Translations under genes and position numbers: made by a program
Notes under the pieces: model-generated
The model's input: the letters and a program-made list of their open reading frames with translations, nothing else
Told to the model about the DNA's origin: nothing
The model's database searches: none
Part shown: one piece after another, positions 22,280-35,547 of the stretch
Numbering within the stretch: position 1 is the stretch's first letter
How the letters are laid out: every line of letters begins with the position of its first letter
NCBI GenBank assembly: GCA_035235625.1
Contig: CP141146.1
Coordinates: 6,690,501 to 6,754,500 of the forward strand
Reading direction: 5' to 3'
DNA: 64,000 bases
Source of the DNA: Saururus chinensis
Lineage: Eukaryota; Streptophyta; Magnoliopsida; Piperales; Saururaceae

Positions 22280-25200
22280 GGCACAATCAGTACATTGGAG
22301 TTTCACGCAGGGAAAGGGAAGGAAGAAATAGGAGAGAAAGCTGAATATTCAATTGCATAACTAAAACAAAGAGGAAGGGTCGACCCATATAGGAAGACGA
22401 CCCACTCTCCTAGGGAGTCACGCCAGCTAGTGGGCCAGGCTATCCCGGGGCCACTAGCTAGTCCAATGACAATTAGCATCCCATTACATAAGAAAATACT
22501 AAGCTAATACATAAGAAAATAACCTAATGCACTAGAATAATAAGGAAATAAAGTAGAGTTTGGTGAACATGCACAACATTTCACCATGCTTCCACTATTT
22601 GCCTTGACCTCAAGGCGACCAAGTCAGATAGCAAGCCATGAACATGTCATCAGAGATCCATGTAGCATCCTCTAGGGGCTGACCCTGCCAAGCAATGAGC
22701 ACCGTTGTAATGATGCGACCTAAGCAACACACACAATGTTTATCAAGCACCGAGGCGGGGACAGGGTCGGAAAGCTGAATCGAGCCCATCAATTGGGTGG
22801 TGGAGCATCAGTGGCCAAAGACATGTCACCTACACATCGACGTAGCCTGGAAACATGGAAGACGGGGTGGACTAAGGAGTTAGGCGGTAGAGCAAGGCGG
22901 TAAGCCACCGGGCCGATATGCTCCTCCACAGCATAGGGACCATGAAAACGGGGGGCGAGCTTGGAATGCTCGGACTGAAACAAGGATGTTTGACGTTGAG
23001 GAAGAACAAAGACATGAACCAAGTCACCCACCGCGAACTCCCGGTCAGTGTGATGACCATCATAAATCTGTTTCATCTGGTTCTGAGCAGAGGATAAGTT
23101 CTCCTTGAGCTGTTGAAGAACCTCGTCCGTGTCTGGAGTATATAGTCCCCTCAGCCACATAAGAGCGATGAGGAACATAAAATAACACAGTCGGAGGTGG
23201 GCGGCCATACAACACCTCAAAAGAAGTGAAACCAGCATGAGTGTGATAGGCGGTGTTATATGACCACTCCACCCAGGGAAGAAGTTGAAACCATATGTGG
23301 GGCTAAGACATAGTGAAACAGCGGAGGTACTACTCTAAGCAATGGTTTACCACCTCTGTCTGGGGGTGATAAGCGGTGCTCATGTGGAGAGAAGTGCCCT
23401 GTAAAATGAAGAACTCCCGCCAAAACAGAGATATGAAGATCCAGTCACGATCAGAGACAATAGTGCGAGGCATGCCGTGTAGTTTGGCCACCTCCCGAAC
23501 ATAGAGCTCTGCCACTGTCTTGGCGGTGAATGGGTGCCCCAGAGCCAAAAAGTGAGCGTACTTGGACAACTGATCCACCACCATCATAATCACCGACTTG
23601 CCTTGCACCAAGGGCAAGTCCTCCACGAAGTCCATCGAAACATCCTCCCAAACCTTATCAGGGATAGGCAACAGCTGAAGTAAACCTACAGGGGAGGTCA
23701 TGGCGGCCTTAGCTCTCTAACAGACATCGCAAGCAGCAACAGAGTAACTTACTGAAGGGCAGGACAAAGTAGAAAGGGCCAAGCACGATCCCGGGGTAGA
23801 GCTTCGAGAAAGGGCGTCGGCCACGATGTTGTCCGACCCTTTCTTGTACATGACCTCAAAATCATAGCTAAGTAACTTACTGACCCACCGCTGTTCTGAT
23901 GGAGTAGACACCCACTGCTCGAGGACGTACTTTAGGGGCTGGTGGTCAGTGCAGATCAAGAACCTGCGGCCAAGTAAGTAAGGCTACCACTTGTAGATGA
24001 CGAGGACAATAGCTAACATCTCCTTCTCATAAACGAACAGGGACAAAGAGCCTCCAACCAAAGCCTTGCTGAAGTAGGAAATGGGGTGCTCGTCTTGTAG
24101 CCTGCCCCTAGATCTGTCTCCGAAGCATCTGTTTCAACCAAGAAGGGGCGGCTGAAATCGGGTAAAATCAGAATAGGGGCCGATGTCATAACCTGCTTCA
24201 GCTCCTCAAACGCTGCTTGGGCAACCTCATTCTAACCAAATGCCCCCTTCTTGAGAAGCTCTGTAAGGGGCCGAAAATTTTTTTCCATACCGGCTGATGA
24301 ATCACCTATAATGGCCAGTGAGGCCCATAAAACCTCGTAACGCAACAGACACAAGTGGGCAGCGGCCGAGAGAGCATGGCGGCCACCTTTGATAGGTCAG
24401 TGGCGACGCCGTCCCGCGAGATAATATGTCCCAAGTAATCAACCTGTGGGCTGCCAAAGGAACACTTCGAACGCTTAAGAAATAAAGAGTTATATCTTAA
24501 AACAAAGAAGACCGACCTGAGATGCTCCAAGTGCTCCGCCCATGACTGGCTGTAAACAAGGATGTCGTCAAAGAAGATTAAGATGTAGCGGTGGAGGAAA
24601 GGCTTGAAGAGATCGTTCATGAGGCTTTGGAAGGTGGAGGAGGCGTTGGTCAGCCCAAACGGCATGACGAGAAACTCAAAATGGCCAACATGAGTTCGGA
24701 AGGCGGTCTTGTTCACATCGGATGGCTACACCCAAATCTGATGGTAACCCAATCGAAGGTCGAGTTTACCGAAGACCTTTGCACCAACTAGCTCATCCAA
24801 AAGCTCCTCGATCACGGGTGTGGGATATTTGTCCTTGACAGTGATGGCATTCAAGGCTCGGTAGTCCACACAAAACCACCAAGTATCGTCCTTTTTACGA
24901 ACCAACAACACCCGAGAAGAGTAGGAGCTTGTGCTAGGGCGGATGATACCGGACTGAAGCATGTCAGTCATGAGACACTCTATCTCTGACTTATAGATGT
25001 GAGGATAATGATAAGGGAGGACATTAGCCGGTGATGCCCCAGGAATGATGAGAATATGGTGGTCGTGAGGCCGCACTGGAGGAAGATCCATCGGTTCAGC
25101 AAACACATCCCGATTCTCCGCCAATAACTCAAGAAGATCCAAAGGCGGCTCATCATGAGGCACCTCTACTATTGTCTGCTGCTTCTGTAAGAGGAACCCT

Positions 25201-26910
25201 TGGGGTGCGAACTGAAAGAAAGAACTCGCCAACTTGGTTGCGAAGAGGGTGCCTGGCCGGGATCCTTCAATCCGAACCCACTACCCCTCAATCTCAAAGT
25301 CCATCACCATGTCTCTAAAGTTCTAGACCACGTCGCCAAGCTCTTGGAGCCACTGCACCCCTAACACCACGCCTGACCCCTTCGTAGGTAGTAAGAAGAG
25401 GTTGGTAACAAATGTGTGGCCTTGGATGGAGAGCGTGGCCCAAGCACATACCCCAGAGCTCCTGAGGTGCTTCCCGTCACTAATCAACACATCAAAGGGC
25501 TTCGAATCCGACATGAAGCAACTCAGTCGTTGGGCCACCTTGTAGTTAATGAAGTTGTGGGTGGAACCACTGTCTATCAAGATAGCCACTTGCTGCTGCT
25601 TGAGGTGGCCTTGGACCTGCATTGTACGTGGAGTGAATGCCCCCGAGAAGGCATGGACAGAGATCTCGAGGAGGCTTCCCTCGACGGAACAACGGTGACT
25701 CAGAACAAACTTCTTATCGCAGCGGAAGCAAAGACCCTTAGACCGACATTCCTCCATTTGTGCCGGTGTGAGACGACGAACAATCTGGCCGGCTTGAGCT
25801 GGTTGCTGGCCAGGGCGGCTTGCCACTGGATTGCTGGCCGGTGCGACAAGGGGGTTAGCGCTCATAGCATACTAGGGAAAAGGCCCAAGCTGCCCCCTCA
25901 CCGCTGCCTAGCCAACTTCTCCTCCTCAATTTGTGCATGGCGCATGATATCCCGCATGCTGGAGCATGGAAAGTGGTGCATCTCCTCAGAAATCTCGGGT
26001 TTGAGACCTCGCTTGTACATGCCCACCAAGGTTGCCACCAGCCAATCAAGAAGGCTATTGGCAACCTTCATGAACTCTGTACAGTAGGCCCGGACGGTGG
26101 TGGTTTGGCGCAACGTGTAGAGCATCTCATTGAAATCCTGGAACTCGTTTGGGCCAAACTGGATGCATAATTCATCGGAGAAGGCGGCTCAGGTGGGGTA
26201 GTAGACCTCCTTCTTCCAGACAGAAGCGTCATCGTTCAGGTGGAACGCGGCGATGCGCAGTTGTTTAGCCTCAGAGTTCGTGCACTGATAAGCAAAAAAG
26301 TTTTCAGCCTTGTACAACCACTCCATTGGGTCGTTGTCCACATTGTAGTGTGGGAACTGTAGGCGTGCCAAACGGGGCTCAGCTCCTCCTCGTGGACCTC
26401 TATGAGGCCTCAGGTACTCCTCCCAGTCGTCCTCCAACTCCTGAAACAAGTTTCTGGGGAGCAGTACCGTTGGGGCATTCTCTCGAACACCCGACGGGCC
26501 TCGTATCTCCCAGGACTAGCGCCTCCCTTCTGTAGCCTATTCGACAATGCCGAAGCATAGAGGGGCTTAGGGAACACATACCTCATTGTCCGCCATTGCA
26601 TGAGGGCCAGGGCCGCACAATTCAGGGGTCTGCGAGGTTTCCCCTTTCTCCATGGGAGCAGTCTGGGGTCTGGCGAGAAGGGGTGTTGTTAGCGTTGAGG
26701 GTGCTGCCTGTACCTGTGCAACGGCCAGGGTCAGGGATTCAATCTTGGCCATGATTTGCGCTAGGGTGGGAGCGTCGATGGTCTCCGAGATAGTTCTGGG
26801 GCTGTCCGCTGAGGCTTCAGCCACCTTTGTTAGCTGAACTTCTGGGGCTACAACGACCTGCTTACCTCGCACCATGGCCAGGGATCGAGAAAGCTTCGAT
26901 ACCAATGTTA
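22280..26910 (-). mobile_element. Ty3/gypsy chromovirus-like fossil, one LTR only
   Basis: Minus strand. In transcription order: a primer-binding site resembling the initiator-tRNA-Met complement (TGGTATCGAAGC, about 26890-26905), gag with a zinc knuckle (CFRCDKKFVLSHRC), protease (LIDSGSTHNF), reverse transcriptase (FFDDILVYS), RNase H (TDHQPLKYVLEQ), integrase, and an LTR of about 300 bp (about 22280-22578, starting TGTTGTGC). LTR length and gag style suggest a Reina-type chromovirus (inference). The LTR expected next to the primer site is absent; duplicated host sequence follows at once. It is broken, with about eight or more breaks, but protein similarity is good, so it is younger than the copia fossil beside it. 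Confidence 0.88.
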
Positions 26911-29212
26911 TCAAGAAATTTAACAAAGATGAGCACTAGTAAAATTGACTACTAACCAATAAAATTCAACTTTTCTAACGTTTGAATTCAACGGAAAAAA
27001 GATATAACAGTCAAATACTTGATTAGGGCTGTTTTTTTTTTCCAACAACAGAGACTAGATATAGATAAGCAAAATATGTCAGTGGGTGATCATCAGGCCA
27101 TGGCATCGAAGTAATTCTATCACGTCCTGGATATATGCTTGAGGGCTGAGGTGGGAGAATCATTTGTCATAAGCTACTCCTTTGCTGCTACGTAATCATC
27201 ATAAACGAGTTGTATAATTTTGTCTCATTTATGCGACCAGCTGATCCAATTACATATTAATTGTTGGAGTTTGTTAAATGGTGATTAAGGCGTAAAAATA
27301 TTTCTACTCCATAAAACCTTGCCCTCAGAGGCTCGTGAGCGCGAAGAACTCTTTAGGAAAGGTTGCTCTCACGGGATTGAAGCAATCAATATTGCATCTC
27401 TCAAGTCTAAAAGACAAAGTATGGGCACATTACGGCTAGAGGAGAAATATAGGTAATGGTAATTAACAATAGAAAATATGAAAAAATGTTAAAAAATATA
27501 AAATAATAATTATTATAAAATAATTATAAAATATAAGTATAATATAAAATTAATTATTTTAGAGTAAAATATCCATCAGATTACATAACCAAAAATAAGT
27601 GGAAAAATGGTGTATTATATGATAAAAATGCACATTAAATGGAAAAAAATGTGTGTTAAACAGGAAAAACAAGTATTATTTAAAAAATGTATCAATGCTA
27701 CATATAATATGGCCAGAGGACAAAAAACGTTTACGCATATAAAACCTGTTTTTTGTCACTAAGCTCCAAGTTGGTATATAAGGGGCTGCTAATGCCGAAA
27801 AAGTACGTAAAGCCCATTTTGAGTTGTATCGTGTTTGGAGGGCCATTTCAGGCAGAAAGGTTGTCATTTACACCTTGTTTGGATGTCATTTTTTCATTGA
27901 AAAAAGTAGCTTTTAGAAGCTAGAAAATTCATTTCCTCCTTTATCTTGTTTGGATATGTTATTTTACGTTGAAATGACTTTTCTACTAAGAACGCCAAAA
28001 AAATGGTATTTTTATGTCAATTATGCTTAAATTAATTTACAAGGTTATTTCTCATGAAACTCTCCACTTGAGGAAGGTTCTCTTAGAAACACACATTATA
28101 ATTTAAATGTTGTAAAAAAACATATTACCAGTCTTGTAATCATTATCTTTTTCACATTGGGTGTTTCGCCATTGAATTTGTATAGCCAAAGTTACAGCTC
28201 ACTACAACTCTAGCTCCACAGGCATCAAATTATAGTATGTGGTGCAATTATAGTATGTGTATGTTGCAGCTATGGCTAACTTTTTCCTTTGCCATTTTAT
28301 ATACTCAAAGTAAAAGATATCTAAAAACATATTTTTTTCTTAAGAACTATATAAAATACATATACAAATATGACCTTATTTTAATTTTCTTTCACAAAAG
28401 TAAAATTAGAAAAATCTCTTTCATTTCCCATGCATCCAAACATACTCTTAGTAAAAAAACAAAAAATGATAATTTTGGGTAGGGTTGTATCTTGAATAGG
28501 GTTATTAGGTGATGTTCCTTAGACTCAACCTGAGATAAGAACCAAGTTCCTTGGAAATGACCCAACCCGAGATAGAAATCAAATTTCTCGGGTCCAACCC
28601 TTAATAGGAACTAAAAATCATAAGAACCAAAATAAGAACCGAAAATTTATCTTTGGTCAGGAAAATTTCAAGAATTCAAACTGAACCAACATTATATTGG
28701 GTCGGTTCTATCGATATAAAATTATAAAAAATTCGTAATACCTGAGTTAGATATAATTTTGTAAGTTAATTAAAAACTTAGATCAAGTCAAGTGAGTTAG
28801 TTATTGGGTTTTTTACATACCCGACCCAAACAGTATAGATTTTTTTTTGGATCCCAACCAACTCGAGATAGGCCTCACCAAAGCCAGATTAATTTCAAAT
28901 TGATTCCATCCCGTCCATATGGGTTTTGAACGCAACCCTAAATCGGGGCACCTTTTTAACACAAATGCCTGAAGGCGCCATTGTGTAGGAACTCTCTTCG
29001 AAGGAGGATTGTACTAGAAAGCGCATTTCCCTCCCAAGTTCCACCCGTATCTCGACTCTCCACGCGTACCACGCCCCACACAAAGGGCCATTTGCCTTTA
29101 ATTTGTTTAACAAGACAAACGGGCTTAAAGGCCCTTTTATTCAAGAATACATGATGGTAACAAGATGAAGCATTGTTCTATTAGGAATACACGCATAACA
29201 CAACAGTGAGGT
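26910..29212. other. 3' flank of inhibitor locus 4, no gene seen
   Basis: Non-coding counterpart of 5318-7579. Differences are mainly small indels in homopolymers and AT runs. No conserved reading frame. Confidence 0.55.
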
Positions 29213-29545
29213 CTACCCAATCTGTGGAACACTTGTGACAACACCATTGTCATTCACCCAAACCCAGACCCTGTTACAGCGGAAGTCCTCAGGAACTGAT
29301 GTTCCTTCTATCACGATAATAGCAGTGACCAAAGGGTTCTCTCGCTCAATCGTTGTTACAGCATCCACTCCACTGGCGCCTAGCAGCTCCGGCCATGAGC
29401 TTTTGCCTGAACATTTCCATTGAGCACATTCACATTAGATGCAACCGTGAGAACAAAAATTACACATATATATACAAGCACTATATTATTGGGTTCTGGA
29501 GGGAGTAAATTCAAGCAAAAACTCACCACTGCATTCAAACCCCAT
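29213..29545 (-). CDS. Potato type I serine-protease inhibitor, locus 4 (P1 Glu)
   Basis: Paralogue of locus 1 from the block duplication. Exon 1 at 29527-29545 and exon 2 at 29213-29406, with a 120-bp phase-1 intron; 70 residues. It starts MGFECSG, keeps KSSWPELLGASG, and has the loop EGTSVPEDFRC with Glu46 at P1 and Asp47 at P1'. The only coding difference I see from locus 1 is Thr to Ile just before the loop (VIEGT for VTEGT). Cys5 and Cys50 are kept. The polyadenylation hexamer of locus 1 is altered here (AATAGA). Open frame, intact splice sites and a kept promoter suggest a live gene, but near-identity to locus 1 could also reflect a recent copy. Confidence 0.92.
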
Positions 29546-29613
29546 CTTCGCTTGTTGTTTCTTGCGCACTTAAGAAGATCTTTTTTTGGTATGAATGCAA
29601 GAAGATCACCGAA

Positions 29614-29622
29614 GTATTTATA
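29614..29622 (-). promoter_or_regulatory. TATA box of inhibitor locus 4, W-box core nearby
   Basis: CTATAAATA, about 72 bp upstream of the ATG. TTGACC is present about 25 bp further on (gtctgttgaccagcgagc). Upstream, the region at about 29740 lacks around 85 bp that locus 1 has (the 8102-8170 segment). Confidence 0.7.
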
Positions 29623-30254
29623 GTCTACAGAGCATGTGGCGTCTGTTGACCAGCGAGCTGTGGTCTTTGAATCTCAGGATTCAGATGAAGAGGGTGAGAC
29701 TTTGCCAGCGTTTTCAAATAGAGCTTATCTCCTATCAAATGTAATAGGGACTGCAAAGACCACTTTGTGCAGCTTAAGATGGCAACTGAGTTTTGTTTTT
29801 GGTCCATAATGAAGGCTAGCTACAACATGTGCACGTAAGAGCACGAGACGATATCCTCCGACAGAGCGGCTGCACAACACATTTTTCACGTGGAATGAAC
29901 TAATTATGTATATATATATATAATTGCTCTCCCGTATGTCTTTGAAATTCAGACACAAACGTTAACAATGACTGAGAGACTTTTATCGAAACTAATAAAA
30001 AGCTGACCTCAGGAAACAATTTTATTTAACCATTTCTTCTCAAAGCTCAAACTAGAAAGGACTAATTACGGATGGGTATTGATCACCCCCTTTTATTAAT
30101 TGGATGCAACCAAACCTTACAGGCTCCATACACAACACATTCGCTAATTATTTTACAAACATTATAGGAGGAACCGAGTTCTATTCCAATCTCCAGGGGA
30201 ACCTAAGTTTTTTTTTTCTTTTTAGTGAAGGCGCTAAGTTTAATTAAGAATATG

Positions 30255-30412
30255 ACTATTCGGACCCTAATTTTTTCTTGTCTCCCATTTCTTTTTTACC
30301 CCATCCTCTTTTAGTAAAATCTCTCTCATCCCCTATATTTAAAAAATATTTATCTCACATGCCCCTCCTTTTCCTTCTCTGACTGCAACTCCGGCACCTC
30401 TCATAGTTGGCC
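30255..30412. mobile_element. Left half of the 8693-type TIR element
   Basis: Counterpart of 8693-8870. It begins CTATTCGGACCCTAATTTTT and stops at ctcatagttggccgca. The core and right end are missing, replaced by unrelated DNA. Confidence 0.55.
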
Positions 30413-30945
30413 GCATAGAAGTTGGAATCAAGTGTTGATCATCAAGTTGTGGTTCAGGCATTTAGTCAAACAATTGCATATGATTTAAACATGCAATGGT
30501 AAAGTTGGTAATCACTAATAAAACGAAACCCTGCATGTTGGTAAGTCAGGTAATTGTGTGGTTAATGAAAGGGTAAAAGAGACTTTACGGTATAAGTAAT
30601 AAAACTGTTTAAATCATTGATCGTCCCCTTCCTTCAGTCATGTGAACATTTGATAATTGCATAGATAATACTAACGACATCCAATCAAGTGTGTTTACCG
30701 TCAGGAGAACTTTCTAGATTTTAAGTGTTTAGTATAAATAGAATTTCTGATGTAAAGAATAGCACGTTTTGATGTATTCAGAAACTATTTGTTTCAATTG
30801 GGAAATGTCTCTGAGCTCTATTGAGCTAGAACTATGAAATTCAGCGATAGGTTGAATTTTTTTGTTTGTTTGATTCTGTAATTTTGTTTTGTGAAATCAA
30901 AATTTAGAAAGAGTTCCGAAATCCGTGTTTCAACTTGATTGGCTG
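30413..30945. other. Unique stretch, no gene seen
   Basis: Sequence between two duplicated segments with no counterpart in the proximal copy. AT-rich; no recognisable protein on either strand. Confidence 0.45.
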
Positions 30946-30949
30946 CATC

Positions 30950-31990
30950 ATTATGTATAGTGGTCCTAAGAACACTTATAATTTTGTATGAAATAACACT
31001 AAAATTATTCTTATTTTTCATAAAGATGATGTGGTTAATCCCCCAAATAATAAGGAGGTGATATTCTATCTATTGCAGATATAAAAGAAGAGGATTTTGT
31101 GTATGTTTTGGTGACTTTGGGGGGGGGGGGCGAAATTCTTACAACGGTCCAACCTTTGGTAGATGAGTTTTGGGATATTTTTCCAGAATCCTTACCTGCA
31201 CCCCTTGGAAATATCCAATACCTAATCAATTTGACGTTATGATTTACACTCCATAATCATCCATATAATAGGATGAGTCTAAAAGATTATGAAGAGTTTC
31301 AATAACAAGCTCATGAGTTACTAAGCAAATGACATATATATTAGAGGGAGTTTGAGTCCATGTACTATACTAGCTTTGTTTACACATAAAAAGATGGTAG
31401 TTGGCTTATATGCATGGATAGTTGTACTAATAAAATTACTATTAAGTATTACTTTCCTATTTCAGTATTTGATGATTTGCTTGATAAATTAAGTGGTGCT
31501 ACTATAAAAAAGATGGTAGTTGGATTTGAATAATGGGTACCATCATATTTGAATTAGACTCGGTGATCATGAATAAAAAATGTCATTTAAGACAAGAGAA
31601 GGATTGGATGAGTAGTTGGTCATAGTACCCAAAGTACATTCTTGATACTGATGAATTAAGCCCTTAGATCATTTATTTGTAGGTTTGTAATGGCATACTT
31701 TAATGATATTCTCATATTTAGTTTTAATTTTGATTATTATTTGCAATATCTTTGGGATGTGGTAGGTGTTTTTGTAACTATCAATAAATATTCTTTCATG
31801 AGAGATTTTGTGCTTTTTCATGGGTACATTATGTCAAGAGATATATTATCTATATATAAAGTAAAGTTGAGGCAATTAATCAATGGCTAAAACCTACTAA
31901 CATACATGAGATATGAAGTTTTTATGGATTTGACTTTTTTTGTAGGAGGTTTACATGGTAACTACCTTTGGAACTTGGACAATTATTCTT
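30950..31990 (+). mobile_element. Ty3/gypsy pol fossil, distal copy
   Basis: Counterpart of 9430-10450 with the same reverse-transcriptase remnant (YFNDILIF region near 31700). Heavily broken, more than the proximal copy. A run of twelve Gs is at about 31118-31130. No LTRs seen. Confidence 0.7.
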
Positions 31991-32321
31991 GAAGCATCTA
32001 GCCTGATCGGGCTCTATAACTAGAGCATTCTTAGCAAGCCACATAGGGATCCGAGCATAGCACATGGAGGGAAACTTGCCGTCAATGTAGAGTTACCCTC
32101 TATACATATGTTTGAGGCCCTATGTGGCATGGTCACATGGTTCTTGTCACGGAGTTGGTCAGGTAAATACTTTCCATTATTCTTCTTTTTGACACGTAAA
32201 TACTATTAAGATAAAACTTCTGCTTCAGTACTTCCTAGTCAAACCTTATGTGTCTTTTTTCGGCAACTTGTACCCATTTGAGTGGGAATCATTTCTCATA
32301 TGCGACTCCTTGCTGCAAAGT

Positions 32322-32524
32322 TTTTTCTCCATTTTAAATTAATAGTTTCATTTTGTAAAAAAATTTATTCTATGTTAATAGCTACATTTTGTTAAATTTA
32401 AATGAATGAGTACTTAAAAAAGAGTATTGTAAACTTATTTTTCTTTCTTTTAAAATATAATTTTTAATGTTTAATAAAAATTATAATTTTTTAAAATGTA
32501 ACTATTAATATAAGAGGGAGGGAG
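32322..32524. mobile_element. Stowaway-like MITE in 3' flank of locus 5
   Basis: Same insertion as 13440-13643. The right end AAGAGGGAGGGAG abuts TA. Confidence 0.65.
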
Positions 32525-33074
32525 TACTTATCAGAGACGAGTTACACAACTGTCACAATTATATGACCGGAAGAAGTAATTATTTACTGTTCAGGAGGAG
32601 TTTATTGAAGTACTTCCTTTACTGGCTTAAAATTTTTACGTCTATGCTTATGAGGATATATTCTTTCTTTTGTCGACTAATAGAACTCCTTTTATTGCAT
32701 GCTGACAAAGTGCAGGAAAGGTATCTCTCGGTAAAATGGTTGTTTGACCTTTTGAAGCAATCTTAAGATGAATATTTCGCCATTTCAGAAGCGTGCAGTT
32801 TCGTATACATTAATTTGCAAAGTGGTGAAGGCAAAGACCCATAGTACTCTAGCCTCGCTACGTACTTTACTTTAAAATGCTTGACAGAAAGAAGGGAATA
32901 AGATGAATCCGTGTTTAAATTAAGAATACAAACAGGTATAGCGAAGGATGGTAACTGGTAATTATCCATAGAGCATCAACTAGGATGCATGTCATAGTTG
33001 TTTTATTATTTGCTATCCACCATTATTGTTATGTTCAAAGTACAATAGTAGTATGATTTTTCTTCCAACAGTGT

Positions 33075-33400
33075 CTATCCAATATGTGGCACCCTTGTAA
33101 CGACACCATTGTCATCCACCCAAACCCAGACCCTGTCACAGCGGAAGTCCAGAGGGACTGATGATCCTTCTGTCACAATCATGGCGGTGACCAAAGGGTT
33201 ATCTTCCTCAATCTTTGTTACTGCATCCGCCCCACTGGCTCCCAGCAGCTCCGGCCATGAGCTCTTACCTAAAAGTTTCCATCGAACAAGCTCATTAGAT
33301 GGAGCTGTCAGACAAAAATGACATATGTACCAGTATTGTACTAAAGAATTCTGGAGGGAGAAGATTAAAGCAAAGACTTACCACTGCATTCAGACGACAT
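33075..33400 (-). CDS. Potato type I serine-protease inhibitor, locus 5 (P1 Leu)
   Basis: Paralogue of locus 2. Exon 1 at 33382-33400 and exon 2 at 33075-33268, with a 113-bp phase-1 intron; the donor is GTAAGT where locus 2 has GTGAGT. The product is 70 residues, MSSECSG to VPHIG, with loop EGSSVPLDFRC (Leu46 at P1, Asp47 at P1'). Changes from locus 2 are confined to the helix end: VTKIEEDNP for VTTIEKDNP. The reactive loop and both cysteines are unchanged, which suggests the specificity has been kept. Confidence 0.92.
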
Positions 33401-33470
33401 CTTACCCTGTTGTTTCTTGAGCAATGTAACAAGATCCTTGTTTTTCTGTACGAATGCAAGATCTCCAGAG

Positions 33471-33479
33471 TATTTATAG
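33471..33479 (-). promoter_or_regulatory. TATA box of inhibitor locus 5, W-box core nearby
   Basis: CTATAAATA, about 72 bp upstream of the ATG, with TTGACC about 20 bp further on. About 400 bp of upstream sequence is collinear with locus 2. Confidence 0.7.
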
Positions 33480-34126
33480 AGCATGTGGCGTATGTTGACC
33501 AGTTAGCATAGCTATGATATTTGAATTTCAGGGTTTAGATGAAGAGGATGAGACTTTGCAAGCGTTTACAAATAGAGGTTATCGAGTCATAGTTTGATCT
33601 CTTCTCCAATGTTCAGTCCAACAAGCAAAAGGGGTCTTCTGGAAGCCACTTATCTTCGTTCATCACAGAGGAGCTATTTGATATGCTCCCTTTTGCAATG
33701 TGTAGGAATTACAAAGGCCACTTAAGTGGGGATCGCAGGCAGCTTACGATGGCAGCTAAGCTTGTATGTGGTCCATAATGATGGCTATAACATGTGCACG
33801 TAAGAAAATGAGACGAGATCCTTTGAGAGAGCGGCTAGCGTTTTTCTTTCCAGCTTAGTGTTGCGTTTAATATTTCTTCAGAAGACGCATTCAAAGGAAA
33901 ATGATATTTTTCTATAAAAAATTCACACATCCTTTTAATGGTCTCGATAAATAAGCCACGTGCAACTTTGTGTAGGGCCCACTTGCCATTCTATTCAAAT
34001 AATCTTTCCACAAAGGCACAGCTGTCCTTCAAGAATATTTCTAGGCAGCAGAAAAATGTTTTCCTTGCTGGGCTCAAGTCCATGATCATGATACATAGGT
34101 CCTTGCATGGTATATAAATGACATAC

Positions 34127-34217
34127 TCCATTTATCTGCATTAAAACCTCATTTTAGTTTTTTTAAAATAAATTTAAAGTTAAATTATTTTGAAAAACCA
34201 AATAGTACCGATGGAGC
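34127..34217. mobile_element. Short Stowaway-like MITE remnant
   Basis: Starts CTCCATTTATCTGCATTAAA and ends AATAGTACCGATGGAG. The ends are inverted but diverged. About 90 bp. Confidence 0.4.
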
Positions 34218-35525
34218 ATGTAGTTAACGGGTGGCTATGCACCATGTTAGGCCCCTAATTTATGGAGTTAAATACTCATTTAACACAAAACATCATAAAA
34301 GGTCATTCATTCACACTTTCACACTCAATAATCTTGTAATTCTAATCTAATATATATTATACTTCATAAGATGGCCTCCATGGGAAATAAACCAAAGCTA
34401 ACCTCAAGACACAATCTTATTTAACAAATTCTTCTAAAAAAACTCAAACTATTAAGAAACAAACTAAGTATATCATAGAAAAAAGGGTAATTTTTCACAT
34501 CCCCTCTTTATGGGGTCGTTTGGATGATGCAAATTTATGGGGCAAATGAAATGCCATATTTAACATAATCTATTTGTGAATGCTTATTTTATGCACATGG
34601 ATTTCTAAGATTTTTTAGCATAGTGTGTTTATTTAGGACAATATGACAAACCATTTTAGGATAAGTAAATACTCCCTTCGTCCTGTATTTATAGCTCCAT
34701 TTCTAACTTTTGCTATTTTTATCACGCTATCTCTCTTATGCGTCTAACCATAGTAATAACTGTGAAATAAGGGTGCCAAAAAGCCCTGCTATTGTCCAGG
34801 CCACAGTGGATGGCCGCTGTGACGAAGATGGCACCACTCTAAGTTCCACCGCTACCCAGACCACCATGGATGGGTACTATCGATGCCCGTACCACCACAG
34901 CTAAAACCTACAAGAGCATAACAGTCTGGTATTGCTACCTCCATCGCCTCCAAATGTGCATTCCAGCCCAGTCTGGTTCCTCGTCGCAACCTCCATATGC
35001 CGGTGTGTAGAGGGCTACTATGTTCCTCTTCCTAACCTTTGTTCCTATTAGTGCAAAATCATGGAATAGATCTTTAGCATCTGTGAACCTTTTGCTGTTA
35101 GGCGGACTTCTTCCAACACTCTATTTACAAGTTGTTGCCTTTTCCACCGCTCGTTGTCATGATCTCCAGCCATTTACTAGAGAAGACGACTCCGGTCAAC
35201 TGCTGGATTTTCGATCTCTGCCTTGGATTTCTTCGATGATGAAAGAGGTAGAGCGGGCGAATTTGTGCCACTGGGTTGGCAAGAGCAAATGTGTCTTATT
35301 TGTTCCAACTTTCATCGAAGCCAATCCCACTTGATGATGGTGGCAGGGAATGCTCCCAAGCTCAGCCCCTCCACCATCCCATTTTGCACGTAGAAAGTCA
35401 TAATCTCTAGTAAACGCATTTTCTCAGCTTCCAAAAACATCTCAGAGTCAATTTGAGAATTATCCAAACAAAAAAATCAAGAACAAAGAGGCAAAAAGAG
35501 AAGGAAGAGAGAAGACCAATCAAAA
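34218..35525. other. Stretch specific to the distal block, no gene recognised
   Basis: Not present between 15.3 and 15.48 kb of the proximal copy. It includes a GC-richer segment at 34790-35420 with a 104-codon plus-strand frame (35020-35334) that starts with a hydrophobic segment. I do not recognise it and do not call it a gene. Confidence 0.45.
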
Positions 35526-35547
35526 GGGAGGGAATCGGGGTTGGGGG

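Noticed and set aside
25416-26087. 223-codon plus-strand frame
   Set aside because: It lies opposite the gag-protease part of the gypsy fossil and has no protein likeness of its own.
35020-35334. 104-codon plus-strand frame with hydrophobic start
   Set aside because: Single copy, no homology recognised and no exon context; left as an unassigned stretch.
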